Of a stretch of 64,000 bases of DNA, positions 1-12,047 are shown one piece after another; the stretch's first letter is position 1, and every line of letters begins with the position of its first letter. The notes under the pieces are model-generated. The model ran no database searches and was not told the DNA's origin. It saw only the letters and a program-made list of their open reading frames with translations. The stretch is from assembly GCF_052857255.1 (NCBI RefSeq), contig NC_135504.1, forward strand, positions 133,350,929 through 133,414,928. Direction: 5' to 3'. This DNA comes from Amblyomma americanum. Lineage: Eukaryota > Arthropoda > Arachnida > Ixodida > Ixodidae. The translations under genes were made by a program, and so were the position numbers.

Positions 1-333
1 GTGCGTCCGGAGTGCTGACGGTGATTTTTGAAAGCCGGCGGTTTTGAAGCTCGCTACCACGGCACATCACACGCGCCCCTATTAGCGTTCCACCTCTAAC
101 GGAAGCGTCGCGTGCGTCCGGAGTGCTGACGGTGATTTTTGAAAGCCGGCGGTTTTAAAGCTCGCTACCACGGCACATCACACGCGCCGCTATTAGCGTT
201 CCACCTCTAACGGAAGCGTCGCGTGCGTCCGGAGTGCTGACGGCGATTTTTGAAAGCCGGCGGGTTTAAAGCTCGCTGCCACGGAACATCACACGTGCCC
301 CTATTAGCGTTCCACCTCTAACGGAAGCATGGC
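1..333 (+). repeat. AAA run (three A monomers, 333 bp)
   Basis: Three consecutive 111-bp A monomers are followed by a CGCTGTTCTG-type B monomer at 334. The second has CGCCGCTATT and the third has GACGGCGATTTTTG with GCTGCC. The same set lies 1783 bp downstream. Confidence 0.85.
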
Positions 334-1002
334 GTGCGTCCGCTGTTCTGACGGTGAATTTTGAAAGCCGGCGGTTTTTAAAGCTCGCTACCACCGCACA
401 TCACAGGTGCGCCTATTAGCGCTCCACCTCTAACTAAAGCTTCACGTGCGTCCGGAGTGCTTACGGTGATTTTTGAAAGCCGGCGGTTTTAAAGCTCGCT
501 ACCACGGCACATCACACGCGCCTCTATTAGCGTTCCACCTCCAACGGAAGCGTGGCGTCCGTCCGGCGTTCTGACGGTGCGTTTTGAAAGCCGGTGGTTT
601 TTAAAGCTCGCTACCACCGCACATCACAGGTGCCACTATTAGCGCTCCACCTCTAACGAAAGCGTCACGTGCGTCCGGAGTGCTGACGGTGATTTTTGAA
701 AGCCGGCGGTTTTAAAGCTCACTACCACCGCACATTAAACGCGCCCCTATTAGCGTTCCACCTCTATCGGAAGCGTGGCGTGCGTCCGGTGATCTGACGG
801 TGAATTTTGAAAGCCGGCGGTTTTTAAAGCTCGCTACCACCGCACATCACAGGTGCCCCTATTAGCGCTCCACCTCTAACGAAAGCGTCACGTGCGTCCG
901 GAGTGCTGACGGTGATTTTTGAAAGCAGGCGGTTTTAAAGCTCGATACCACAGCACATCACACGCGCCCCTATTAGCGTCCCACCTCTAACAGAAGCGTC
1001 GC

Positions 1003-1114
1003 GTGCGTCCGGTGTTCTGACGGTGAATTTTGAAAGCCGGCGGTTTTTAAAGCTCGCTACCACCGCACATCACAGGTGCCCCTATTAGCGCTCCACCTCT
1101 AACGAAAGCGTCAC
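1003..1114 (+). repeat. Type B monomer, 112 bp (exemplar)
   Basis: This copy represents the most common B sequence. Relative to A it has TGTTCTGACGG at 11-21, GTGAATTTTG at 21-30, five Ts before AAAGC (the extra base), CCACCGCAC, ACAGGTGCC, GCGCTCC, and an end reading AACGAAAGCGTCAC. A and B are about 91% identical. The terminal CAC joins the GTG of the following A monomer to form CACGTG. Common B variants begin CGCTGTTCTG, GTGATCTG or GTGCTCTG. One 113-bp variant reads GCACTCACACC instead of GCGCTCCACC. Confidence 0.93.
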
Positions 1115-1117
1115 GTG
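1110..1117. other. GTCACGTG (E-box / CDEI-like palindrome) at the B-to-A junction
   Basis: The last bases of the B monomer and the first three of the next A monomer form GTCACGTG, which contains the perfect 6-bp palindrome CACGTG. This recurs at the usual B-to-A junction throughout the window. The A-to-B junction instead reads GTCGCGTG or GTGGCGTG and lacks it. A sub-variant has TTCACGTG. GTCACGTG fits the RTCACRTG consensus of the budding-yeast centromere element CDEI (Cbf1 site) and the E-box read by bHLH-zip proteins. The match is seen directly; any binding is inference. Confidence 0.55.
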
Positions 1118-1783
1118 CGTCCGGAGTGCTGACAGTGATTTTTGAAAGCCGGCGGTTTTAAAGCTCGCTACCACGGTACATCACACGCGCCCCTATTAGC
1201 GTTCCACCTCTAACGAAAGCGTCACGTGCGTCCGGAGTGCTGACAGTGATTTTTGAAAGCCGGCGGTTTTAAAGCTCGCTACCACGGTACATCACACGCG
1301 CCCCTATTAGCGTTCCACCTCTAACGAAAGCGTCGCGTGCGTCCGGTGTTCTGACGGTGAATTTTGAAGGCCGGCGGTTTTTAAAGCTCGCTACCACCGC
1401 ACATCACAGGTGCCCCTATTAGCGCTCCACTTCTAACGAAAGCGTCACGTGCGTCCGGAGTGCTGACGGTGAATTTGGACAGCCGGCAGTTTTTATAGCT
1501 CGCTACCACCGCACATCACAGGTGCCCCTATTAGCGCTCCACCTCAAACGAAAGCGTCACGTGCGTCCGGAGTGCTGACGGTGGTTTTTGAAAGCCGGCG
1601 GTTTTAAAGCTCGCTAACACGGCAAATCACACGCGCCCCTATTAGCGCTCCACCTATAATGGAAGCGTCGCGTGCGTCCGGTGCTCTGACGGTGAATTTT
1701 GAAAGCCGGCGGTTTTTAAAGCTCGCTACCACCGCACATCACAGGTGCGCCTATTAGCGCTCCACCTCTAACTAAAGCTTCAC

Positions 1784-2116
1784 GTGCGTCCGGAGTGCTG
1801 AAGGTGATTTTTGAAAGCCGGCGGTTTTAAAGCTCGCTACCACGGCACATCACACCCGCCCCTATTAGCGTTCCACCTCTAACGGAAGCGTCGCGTGCGT
1901 CCGGAGTGCTGACGGTGATTCTTGAAAGCCGGCGGTTTTAAAGCTCGCTACCACGGCACATCACACGCGCCGCTATTAGCGTTCCACCTCTAACGGAAGC
2001 GTCGCGTGCGTCCGGAGTGCTGACGGCGATTTTTGAAAGCCGGCGGGTTTAAAGCTCGCTGCCACGGCACATCACACGTGCCCCTATTAGCGTTCCACCT
2101 CTAACGGAAGCATGGC
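1784..2116 (+). repeat. AAA run (333 bp), copy of 1-333
   Basis: This is the same three-monomer haplotype as 1-333, with only a few substitutions. It follows a B monomer ending CTAACTAAAGCTTCAC and precedes a CGCTGTTCTG B monomer at 2117. Confidence 0.85.
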
Positions 2117-4599
2117 GTGCGTCCGCTGTTCTGACGGTGAATTTTGAAAGCCGGCGGTTTTTAAAGCTCGCTACCACCGCACATCACAGGTGCGCCTATT
2201 AGCGCTCCACCTCTAACTAAAGCTTCACGTGCGTCCGGCGTTCTGACGGTGAGTTTTGAAAGCCGGTGGTTTTTAAAGCTCGCTACCACCGCACATCACA
2301 GGTGCCACTATTAGCGCTCCACCTCTAACGAAAGCGTCACGTGCGTCCGGAGTGCTGACGGTGATTTTTGAAAGCCGGCGGTTTTAATGCTCACTACCAC
2401 CGCACATTAAACGCGCCCCTATTAGCGTTCCACCTCTATCGGAAGCGTGGCGTGCGTCCGGTGATCTGACGGTGAATTTTGAAAGCCGGCGGTTTTTAAA
2501 GCTCGCTACCACCGCACATCACAGGTGCCCCTATTAGCGCTCCACCTCTAACGAAAGCGTCACGTGCGTCCGGAGTGCTGACGGTGATTTTTGAAAGCAG
2601 GCAGTTTTAAAGCTCGCTACCACGGCACATCACACGCGCCCCTATTAGCGTCCCACCTCTAACAGAAGCGTCGCGTGCGTCCGGTGTTCTGACGGTGAAT
2701 TTTGAAGGCCGGCGGTTTTTAAAGCTCGCTACCACCGCACATCACAGGTGCCCCTATTAGCGCTCCACTTCTAACGAAAGCGTCACGTGCGTCCGGAGTG
2801 CTGACGGTGAATTTGGACAGCCGGCGGTTTTTATAGCTCGCTACCACCGCACATCACAGGTGCCCCTATTAGCGCTCCACCTCAAACGAAAGCGTCACGT
2901 GCGTCCGGAGTGCTGACGGTGATTTTTGAAAGCCGGCGGTTTTAAAGCTCGCTAACACGGCAAATCACACGCGCCCCTATTAGCGCTCCACCTATAATGG
3001 AAGCGTCGCGTGCGTCCGGTGCTCTGACGGTGAATTTTGAAAGCCGGCGGTTTTTAAAGCTCGCTACCACCGAACATCACAGGTGCGCCTATTAGCGCTC
3101 CACCTCTAACTAAAGCTTCACGTGCGTCCGGAGTGCTGACGGTGATTTTTGAAAGCCGGCGGTTTTAAAGCTCGCTACCACGCCACATCACACGGGCCTC
3201 TATTAGCGTTCCACCTCTAACGGAAGCGTGGCGTCCGTCCGGCGTTCTGACGGCGAGTTTTGAAAGCCGGCGGTTTTTAAAGCTCGCTACCACCGCACAT
3301 CACAGGTGCCACTATTAGCGCTCCACCTCTAACGAAAGCGTCACGTGCGTCCGGAGTGCTGACGGTGATTTTTGAAAGCCGGCGGTTTTAATGCTCACTA
3401 TCACCGCACATTAAACGCGCCCCTAGTAGCGTTCCACCTCTATCGGAAGCGTGGCGTGCGTCCGGTGATCTGACGGTGAATTTTGAAAGCTGGCGGTTTT
3501 TAAAGCTCGCTACCACCGCACATCACAGGTGCCCCTATTAGCGCTCCACCTCTAACGAAAGCGTCACGTGCGTCCGGAGTGCTGACGGTGATTTTTGAAA
3601 GCAGGCGGTTTTAAAGCTCGATACCACAGCACATCACACGCGCCCCTATTAGCGTCCCACCTCTAACAGAAGTGTCGCGTGCGTCCGGTGTTCTGATGGT
3701 GAATTTTGAAAGCCGGCGGTTTTTAAAGCTCGCTACCACCGCACATCACAGGTGCCCCTATTAGCGCTCCACCTCTAACGAAAGCGTCACGTGCGTCCGG
3801 AGTGCTGACAGTGATTTTTGAAAGCCGGCGGTTTTAAAGCTCGCTACCACGGTACATCACACGCGCCCCTATTAGCGTTCCACCTCTAACGGAAGCGTCG
3901 CGTGCGTCCGGTGTTCTGACGGTGAATTTTGAAGGCCGGCGGTTTTTAAAGCTCGCTACCACCGCACATCACAGGTGCCCCTATTAGCGCTCCACCTCTA
4001 ACGAAAGCGTCACGTGCGTCCAGAATGCTGACGGTGAATTTTGACAGCCGACGGTTTTTATAGCTCGCTACCACCGCACATCACAGGTGCCCCTATTAGC
4101 GCTCCGCCTCAAACGAAAGCGTCACGTGCGTCCGGAGTGCTGACGGTGATTTTTGAAAGCCGGCGGTTTTAAAGCTCGCTAACACGGCAAATCAGACGCG
4201 CCCCTATTAGCGTTGCACCTCTAATGGAAGCGTCGCGTGCGTCCGGTGCTCTGACGGTGAATTTTGAAAGCCAGCGGATTTTAAAGCTCGCTACCAGCGC
4301 ACATCACACGCGCCCCTATTAGCGTTCCACCTCTAACGGAAGCGTCGCGTGCGTCCGGTGTTCTGACGGTGAATTTTGAAGGCCGGCGGTTTTTAAAGCT
4401 CGCTACCACCGCACATCACAGGTGCCCCTATTAGCGCTCCACTTCTAACAAAAGCGTCACGTGCGTCCGGAGTGCTGACGGTGAATTTGGACAGCCGGCG
4501 GTTTTTATAGCTCGCTACCACCGCACATCACAGGTGCCCCTATTAGCGCTCCACCTCAAACGAAAGCGTCACGTGCGTCCGGAGTGCTGACGGTGATTT

Positions 4600-6030
4600 T
4601 TGAAAGCCGGCGGTTTTAAAGCTCGCTAACACGGCAAATCACACGCGCCCCTATTAGCGTTCCACCTCTAATGGAAGCGTCGCGTACGGCCGGTGCTCTG
4701 ACGGTGAATTTTGAAAGCCGGCGGATTTTAAAGCTCGCTACCAGCGCACATCACACGCGCCCCTATTAGCGTTCCGCCTCTAACGGAAGCGTCGCGTGCG
4801 TTCGGTGTTCTGACGGTGAATTTTGAAAGCCGGCGGTTTTTAAAGCTCGCTACCACCGCACATCACAGGTGCCCCTATTAGCGCTCACACCTCTAACGAA
4901 AGCGTCACGTGCGTCCGCAGTGCTGACGGTGATTTTTGAAAGCCGGCGGTTTTAAAGCTCGCTACCACGGCACATCACACGCGCCCCTATTAGCGTTCCA
5001 CCTCTAACGGAAGGGTCGCGTGCGTCCGGAGTGCTGACGGTGATTTTTGAAAGCCGGCAGTTTTAAAGCTCGCTACCACGGTACATCACACGTGCCCCTA
5101 TTATCGTTCCACCTCTAACAGAAGCGTGGCGTGCGTCCGCTGTTCTGACGGTGAATTTTGAAAGTCGGCGGTTTTTAAAGCTCGCTACCAGCGCACATCA
5201 CAGGTGCCCCTATTAGCGCTCCACCTCTAACGAAAGCGTCACGTGCGTCCGGAGTGCTGACGGTGATTTTTCAAAGCCGGCGGTATTAAAGCTCGCTACC
5301 ACGGCACATCACACGCGCCCCTATTAGCGTTCCACCTCTAACGGAAGGGTCGCGTGCGTCCGGAGTGCTGACGGTGAATTTTGAAAGCCGGCAGTTTTAA
5401 AGCTCGCTACCACGGTACATCACACGTGCCCCTATTATCGTTCCACCTCTAACAGAAGCGTGGCGTGCGTCCGGTGTTCTGACGGTGAATTTTGAAAGCC
5501 GGCGGATTTAAAGCTCGCTACCAGCGCACATCACAGGTGCCCCTATTAGCGCTCCACCTCTAACGAAAGCGTCACGTGCGTCCGGAGTGCTGACGGTGAT
5601 TTTTCAAAGCCGGCGGTATTAAAGCTCGCTGCCACGGCACATCACACCCGCCCCTATTAGCGTTCCACCTCTAACGGAAGTGTGGCGTGCGTCCGCTGTT
5701 CTGACGGTGAATTTTGAAAGTCGGCGGTTTTTAAAGCTCGCTACCACCGCACATCACAGGTGCCCCTATTAGCGCTCCACCTCTAACTAAAGCGTCACGT
5801 GCGTCCGGAGTGCTGACGGTGATTTTTGAAAGCCGGCGGTTTTAAAGCTCGCTACCACGGCACATCACACGCGCCCCTATTAGCGTTCCACCTCTAACGG
5901 AAGCGTCGCGTGCGTCCGGAGTGCTGACGGTGATTTTTGAAAGCCGGCGGTTTTAAAGCTCGCTACCACGGCACATAACACGCGCCGCTATTAGCGTTCC
6001 ACCTCTAACGGAAGCGTCGCGTGCGTCCGG
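4600..6030 (+). repeat. Duplicated block, copy 1 (offset 3792)
   Basis: About 1.43 kb matches 8392-9822 monomer for monomer. Shared rare markers include GCGTACGGCC, CTATTATC, GGAAGGGTCGCG and TTTTTCAAAGCC. A 1-bp deletion near 5508 (GGCGGATTTAAAG) shifts the offset to 3793. The offset equals 34 monomers. Confidence 0.75.
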
Positions 6031-6846
6031 TGTTCTGACGGTGAATTTTGAAGGCCGGCGGGTTTTAAAGCTCGCTACCACCGCACATCACAGGTGCCCC
6101 TATTAGCGCTCCACTTCTAACGAAAGCGTCACGTGCGTCCGGAGTGCTGACGGTGAATTTGGACAGCAGGCGGTTTTTATAGCTCGCTACCACCGCACAT
6201 CACAGGTGCCCCTATTAGCGCTCCACCTCAAACGAAAGCGTCACGTGCGTCCGGAGTGCTGACGGTGATTTTTGAAAGCCGGCGGTTTTAAAGCTCGCTA
6301 ACACGGCAAATCACACGCGCCCCTATTAGCGTTCCACCTCTAATGGAAGCGTCGCGTGCGGCCGGTGCTCTGACGGTGAATTTTGAAAGCCGGCGGATTT
6401 TAAAGCTCGCTACCACCGCACATCACAGGTGCCCCTATTAACGCTCCACCTCAAACGAAAGCGTCACGTGCGTCCGGAGTGCTGACGGTGATTTTTGAAA
6501 GCAGGCGGTTTTAAAGCTCGCTACCACGGCACATCACACGCGCCCCTATTAGCGTCCCACCTATAACAGAAGCGTCGCGTGCGTCCGGTGCTCTGACGGT
6601 GAATTTTTAAAGCCAGCGGATTTTAAAGCTCGCTACCAGCGCACATCACAGGTGCCCCTATTAGCGCTCCACCTCTAACGAAAGCGTCACGTGCGTCCGG
6701 AGTGCTGACGGTGATTTGTGAAAGCCGGCGGTTTTAAAGCTCGCTGCCACGGCACATCACACGCGCCCCTATTAGCGTTCCGCCTCTAACGGAAGCGTCG
6801 CGTGCGTTCGGTGCTCTGACGGTGAATTTTGAAAGCCGGCGGTTTT
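5815..6846 (+). repeat. Duplicated block, copy 1 (offset 1564)
   Basis: About 1.03 kb matches 7379-8409. Markers include GGACAGCAGGCGG, GTGCGGCCGGTGCTC and GAATTTTTAAAGCCAGCGG. The offset is 14 monomers plus about 3 bp, due to 113-bp variants in between. Confidence 0.75.
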
Positions 6847-7378
6847 TAAAGCTCGCTACCACCGCACATCACAGGTGCCCCTATTAGCACTCACACCTCT
6901 AACGAAAGCGTCACGTGCGTCCGGAGTGCTGACGGTGATTTTTGAAAGCCGGCGGTTTTAAAGCTCGCTACCACGGCACATAACACGCGCCGCTATTAGC
7001 GTTCCACCTCTAACGGAAGCGTCGCGTGCGTTCGGTGTTCTGACGGTGAATTTTGAAAGCCGGCGGTTTTTAAAGCTCGCTACCACCGCACATCACAGGT
7101 GCCCCTATTAGCGCTCACACCTCTAACGAAAGCGTCACGTGCGTCCGCAGTGCTGACGGTGATTTTTGAAAGCCGGCGGTTTTAAAGCTCGCTGCCACGG
7201 CACATCACACGCGCCCCTATTAGCGTTCCGCCTCTAACGGAAGCGTCGCGTGCGTTCGGTGCTCTGACGGTGAATTTTGAAAGCCGGCGGTTTTTAAAGC
7301 TCGCTACCACCGCACATCACAGGTGCCCCTATTAGCACTCACACCTCTAACGAAAGCGTCACGTGCGTCCGCAGTGCT

Positions 7379-8409
7379 GACGGTGATTTTTGAAAGCCGG
7401 CGGTTTTAAAGCTCGCTACCACGGCACATCACACGCGCCCCTATTAGCGTTCCACCTCTAACGGAAGCGTCGCGTGCGTCCGGAGTGCTGACGGTGATTT
7501 TTGAAAGCCGGCGGTTTTAAAGCTCGCTACCACGGCACATAACACGCGCCGCTATTAGCGTTCCACCTCTAACGGAAGCGTCGCGTGCGTCCGGTGTTCT
7601 GACGGTGAATTTTGAAGGCCGGCGGGTTTTAAAGCTCGCTACCACCGCACATCACAGGTGCCCCTATTAGCGCTCCACTTCTAACGAAAGCGTCACGTGC
7701 GTCCGGAGTGCTGACGGTGAATTTGGACAGCAGGCGGTTTTTATAGCTCGCTACCACCGCACATCACAGGTGCCCCTATTAGCGCTCCACCTCAAACGAA
7801 AGCGTCACGTGCGTCCGGAGTGCTGACGGTGATTTTTGAAAGCCGGCGGTTTTAAAGCTCGCTAACACGGCAAATCACACGCGCCCCTATTAGCGTTCCA
7901 CCTCTAATGGAAGCGTCGCGTGCGGCCGGTGCTCTGACGGTGAATTTTGAAAGCCGGCGGATTTTAAAGCTCGCTACCACCGCACATCACAGGTGCCCCT
8001 ATTAGCGCTCCACCTCAAACGAAAGCGTCACGTGCGTCCGGAGTGCTGACGGTGATTTTTGAAAGCAGGCGGTTTTAAAGCTCGCTACCACGGCACATCA
8101 CACGCGCCCCTATTAGCGTCCCACCTATAACAGAAGCGTCGCGTGCGTCCGGTGCTCTGACGGTGAATTTTTAAAGCCAGCGGATTTTAAAGCTCGCTAC
8201 CAGCGCACATCACAGGTGCCCCTATTAGCGCTCTCCTCTAACGAAAGCGTCACGTGCGTCCGGAGTGCTGACGGTGATTTGTGAAAGCCGGCGGTTTTAA
8301 AGCTCGCTGCCACGGCACATCACACGCGCCCCTATTAGCGTTCCGCCTCTAACGGAAGCGTCGCGTGCGTTCGGTGCTCTGACGGTGAATTTTGAAAGCC
8401 GGCGGTTTT
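7379..8409 (+). repeat. Duplicated block, copy 2 (offset 1564)
   Basis: This is the partner of 5815-6846. It has a private 1-bp loss near 8232, where GCTCTCCTC replaces GCTCCACCTC. Confidence 0.75.
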
Positions 8410-9822
8410 AAAGCTCGCTAACACGGCAAATCACACGCGCCCCTATTAGCGTTCCACCTCTAATGGAAGCGTCGCGTACGGCCGGTGCTCTGACGGTGAA
8501 TTTTGAAAGCCGGCGGATTTTAAAGCTCGCTACCAGCGCACATCACACGCGCCCCTATTAGCGTTCCGCCTCTAACGGAAGCGTCGCGTGCGTTCGGTGT
8601 TCTGACGGTGAATTTTGAAAGCCGGCGGTTTTTAAAGCTCGCTACCACCGCACATCACAGGTGCCCCTATTAGCGCTCACACCTCTAACGAAAGCGTCAC
8701 GTGCGTCCGCAGTGCTGACGGTGATTTTTGAAAGCCGGCGGTTTTAAAGCTCGCTACCACGGCACATCACACGCGCCCCTATTAGCGTTCCACCTCTAAC
8801 GGAAGGGTCGCGTGCGTCCGGAGTGCTGACGGTGATTTTTGAAAGCCGGCAGTTTTAAAGCTCGCTACCACGGTACATCACACGTGCCCCTATTATCTTT
8901 CCACCTCTAACAGAAGCGTGGCGTGCGTCCGCTGTTCTGACGGTGAATTTTGAAAGTCGGCGGTTTTTAAAGCTCGCTACCAGCGCACATCACAGGTGCC
9001 CCTATTAGCGCTCCACCTCTAACGAAAGCGTCACGTGCGTCCGGAGTGCTGACGGTGATTTTTCAAAGCCGGCGGTATTAAAGCTCGCTACCACGGCACA
9101 TCACACGCGCCCCTATTAGCGTTCCACCTCTAACGGAAGGGTCGCGTGCGTCCGGAGTGCTGACGGTGAATTTTGAAAGCCGGCAGTTTTAAAGCTCGCT
9201 ACCACGGTACATCACACGTGCCCCTATTATCGTTCCACCTCTAACAGAAGCGTGGCGTGCGTCCGGTGTTCTGACGGTGAATTTTGAAAGCCGGCGGATT
9301 TTAAAGCTCGCTACCAGCGCACATCACAGGTGCCCCTATTAGCGCTCCACCTCTAACGAAAGCGTCACGTGCGTCCGGAGTGCTGACGGTGATTTTTCAA
9401 AGGCGGCGGTATTAAAGCTCGCTGCCACGGCACATCACACCCGCCCCTATTAGCGTTCCACCTCTAACGGAAGTGTGGCGTGCGTCCGCTGTTCTGACGG
9501 TGAATTTTGAAAGTCGGCGGTTTTTAAAGCTCGCTACCACCGCACATCACAGGTGCCCCTATTAGCGCTCCACCTCTAACTAAAGCGTCACGTGCGTCCG
9601 GAGTGCTGACGGTGATTTTTGAAAGCCGGCGGTTTTAAAGCTCGCTACCACGGCACATCACACGCGCCCCTATTAGCGTTCCACCTCTAACGGAAGCGTC
9701 GCGTGCGTCCGGAGTGCTGACGGTGATTTTTGAAAGCCGGCGGTTTTAAAGCTCGCTACCACGGCACATAACACGCGCCGCTATTAGCGTTCCACCTCTA
9801 ACGGAAGCGTCGCGTGCGTCCG
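8392..9822 (+). repeat. Duplicated block, copy 2 (offset 3792)
   Basis: This is the partner of 4600-6030. Private differences include TATTATCTTT near 8893 and AAAGGCGGCGG near 9401. It ends where the GCGATTTTTG A monomer of the AAA run begins to differ. Confidence 0.75.
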
Positions 9823-10236
9823 GAGTGCTGACGGCGATTTTTGAAAGCCGGCGGTTTTAAAGCTCGCTGCCACGGCACATCACACGCGCCCCTATTAGCG
9901 TTCCACCTCTAACGGAAGCATGGCGTGCGTCCGCTGTTCTGACGGTGAATTTTGAAAGCCGGCGGTTTTTAAAGCTCGCTACCACCGCACATCACAGGTG
10001 CGCCTATTAGCGTTCCACCTCTAACTAAAGCTTCACGTGCGTCCGGAGTGCTTACGGTGATTTTTGAAAGCCGGCGGTTTTAAAGCTCGCTACCACGGCA
10101 CATCACACGCGCCTCTATTAGCGTTCCACCTCTAACGGAAGCGTGGCGTCCGTCCGGCGTTCTGACGGTGAGTTTTGAAAGCCGGTGGTTTTTAAAGCTC
10201 GCTACCACCGCACATCACAGGTGCCACTATTAGCGC
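9100..10236 (+). repeat. Duplicated block, copy 1 (offset 1449)
   Basis: About 1.14 kb recurs at 10549-11685, exactly 13 monomers away. It contains an AAA run and the GGCGTCCGTCCGGCG B marker at its right end. Confidence 0.75.
9592..9924 (+). repeat. AAA run (333 bp)
   Basis: Three A monomers follow a B monomer with CTAACTAAAG and precede a CGCTGTTCTG B monomer. The second A reads CATAACACGCGCCGC, a marker shared with the runs near 11.0, 18.0, 21.0 and 26.2 kb, which indicates common descent. Confidence 0.85.
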
Positions 10237-10548
10237 TCACACCTCTAACGAAAGCGTCACGTGCGTCCGCAGTGCTGACGGTGATTTTTGAAAGCCGGCG
10301 GTTTTAAAGCTCGCTACCACGGCACATCACACGCGCCCCTATTAGCGTTCCACCTCTAACGGAAGGGTCGCGTGCGTTCGGTGTTCTGACGGTGAATTTT
10401 GAAAGCCGGCGGTTTTTAAAGCTCGCTACCACCGCACATCACAGGTGCCCCTATTAGCGCTCACACCTCTAACGAAAGCGTCACGTGCGTCCGCAGTGCT
10501 GACGGTGATTTTTGAAAGCCGGCGGTTTTAAATCTCGCTACCACGCAC

Positions 10549-11685
10549 ATCACACGCGCCCCTATTAGCGTTCCACCTCTAACGGAAGGGTCGCGTGCGT
10601 CCGGAGTGCTGACGGTGAATTTTGAAAGCCGGCAGTTTTAAAGCTCGCTACCACGGTACATCACACGTGCCCCTATTATCGTTCCACCTCTAACAGAAGC
10701 GTGGCGTGCGTCCGGTGTTCTGACGGTGAATTTTGAAAGCCGGCGGATTTTAAAGCTCGCTACCAGCGCACATCACAGGTGCCCCTATTAGCGCTCCACC
10801 TCTAACGAAAGCGTCACGTGCGTCCGGAGTGCTGACGGTGATTTTTCAAAGCCGGCGGTATTAAAGCTCGCTGCCACGGCACATCACACCCGCCCCTATT
10901 AGCGTTCCACCTCTAACGGAAGTGTGGCGTGCGTCCGCTGTTCTGACGGTGAATTTTGAAAGTCGGCGGTTTTTAAAGCTCGCTACCACCGCACATCACA
11001 GGTGCCCCTATTAGCGCTCCACCTCTAACTAAAGCGTCACGTGCGTCCGGAGTGCTGACGGTGATTTTTGAAAGCCGGCGGTTTTAAAGCTCGCTACCAC
11101 GGCACATCACACGCGCCCCTATTAGCGTTCCACCTCTAACGGAAGCGTCGCGTGCGTCCGGAGTGCTGACGGTGATTTTTGAAAGCCGGCGGTTTTAAAG
11201 CTCGCTACCACGGCACATAACACGCGCCGCTATTAGCGTCCCACCTCTAACGGAAGCGTCGCGTGCGTCCGGAGTGCTGACGGCGATTTTTGAAAGCCGG
11301 CGGTTTTAAAGCTCGCTGCCACGGCACATCACACGCGCCCCTATTAGCGTTCCACCTCTAACGGAAGCATGGCGTGCGTCCGCTGTTCTGACGGTGAATT
11401 TTGAAAGCCGGCGGTTTTTAAAGCTCGCTACCACCGCACATCACAGGTGCGCCTATTAGCGTTCCACCTCTAACTAAAGCTTCACGTGCGTCCGGAGTGC
11501 TTACGGTGATTTTTGAAAGCCGGCGGTTTTAAAGCTCGCTACCACGGCACATCACACGCGCCTCTATTAGCGTTCCACCTCTAACGGAAGCGTGGCGTCC
11601 GTCCGGCGTTCTGACGGTGAGTTTTGAAAGCCGGTGGTTTTTAAAGCTCGCTACCACCGCACATCACAGGTGCCACTATTAGCGC
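10549..11685 (+). repeat. Duplicated block, copy 2 (offset 1449)
   Basis: This is the partner of 9100-10236. Just upstream, near 10533-10546, is a private monomer with AAATCTCGC and a 1-bp deletion (CCACGCACATC). Confidence 0.75.
11041..11373 (+). repeat. AAA run (333 bp)
   Basis: This run is the 1449-bp-offset duplicate of 9592-9924. It differs in having GCGTCCCACC in the second monomer, a change shared with the runs at 17955 and 20966. Confidence 0.85.
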
Positions 11686-12039
11686 TCCACCTCTAACGAA
11701 AGCGTCACGTGCGTCCGGAGTGCTGACGGTGATTTTTGAAAGCCGGTGGTTTTAATGCTCACTACCACCGCACATTAAACGCGCCCCTATTAGCGTTCCA
11801 CCTCTATCGGAAGCGTGGCGTGCGTCCGGTGATCTGACGGTGAATTTTGAAAGCCGGCGGTTTTTAAAGCTCGCTACCACCGCACATCACAGGTGCCCCT
11901 ATTAGCGCTCCACCTCTAACGAAAGCGTCACGTGCGTCCGGAGTGCTGACGGTGATTTTTGAAAGCAGGCGGTTTTAAAGCTCGCTACCACGGCACATCA
12001 CACGCGCCCCTATTAGTGTCCCACCTCTAACAGAAGCGT

Positions 12040-12047
12040 CGCGCGCG
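12040..12047. other. CGCGCGCG variant at an A-to-B junction
   Basis: A single T-to-C change turns the usual GTCGCGTGCG into GTCGCGCGCG, giving an 8-bp alternating CG tract. The variant travels with the CTAACAGAAG A subtype and recurs through about 12.0-34.6 kb (for example near 14.83, 18.96, 21.97, 27.21, 28.88 and 34.57 kb). I did not see it in the right-hand domain. A tract this short has only slight Z-DNA potential. Confidence 0.6.

Larger units (their letters stand above)
1003..1225 (+). repeat. B+A dimer, the 223-bp effective repeat unit
   Basis: A 112-bp B monomer is followed by a 111-bp A-type monomer of the GACAGTGATTTTTG / CGGTACATC variant, giving 223 bp. Alternation of the two types is the rule across the window, as in alphoid dimers. 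This A copy ends GCGTCAC instead of GCGTCGC and is followed by a second, near-identical A copy, which is a small local duplication of one monomer. Confidence 0.8.

Noticed and set aside
85..104. Possible hairpin or dyad (TTCC...GGAA in A; CGCT...AGCG in B)
   Set aside because: The stems are only 4 bp with 9-14 bp loops and extend no further, so they are not convincing as a structure or terminator.
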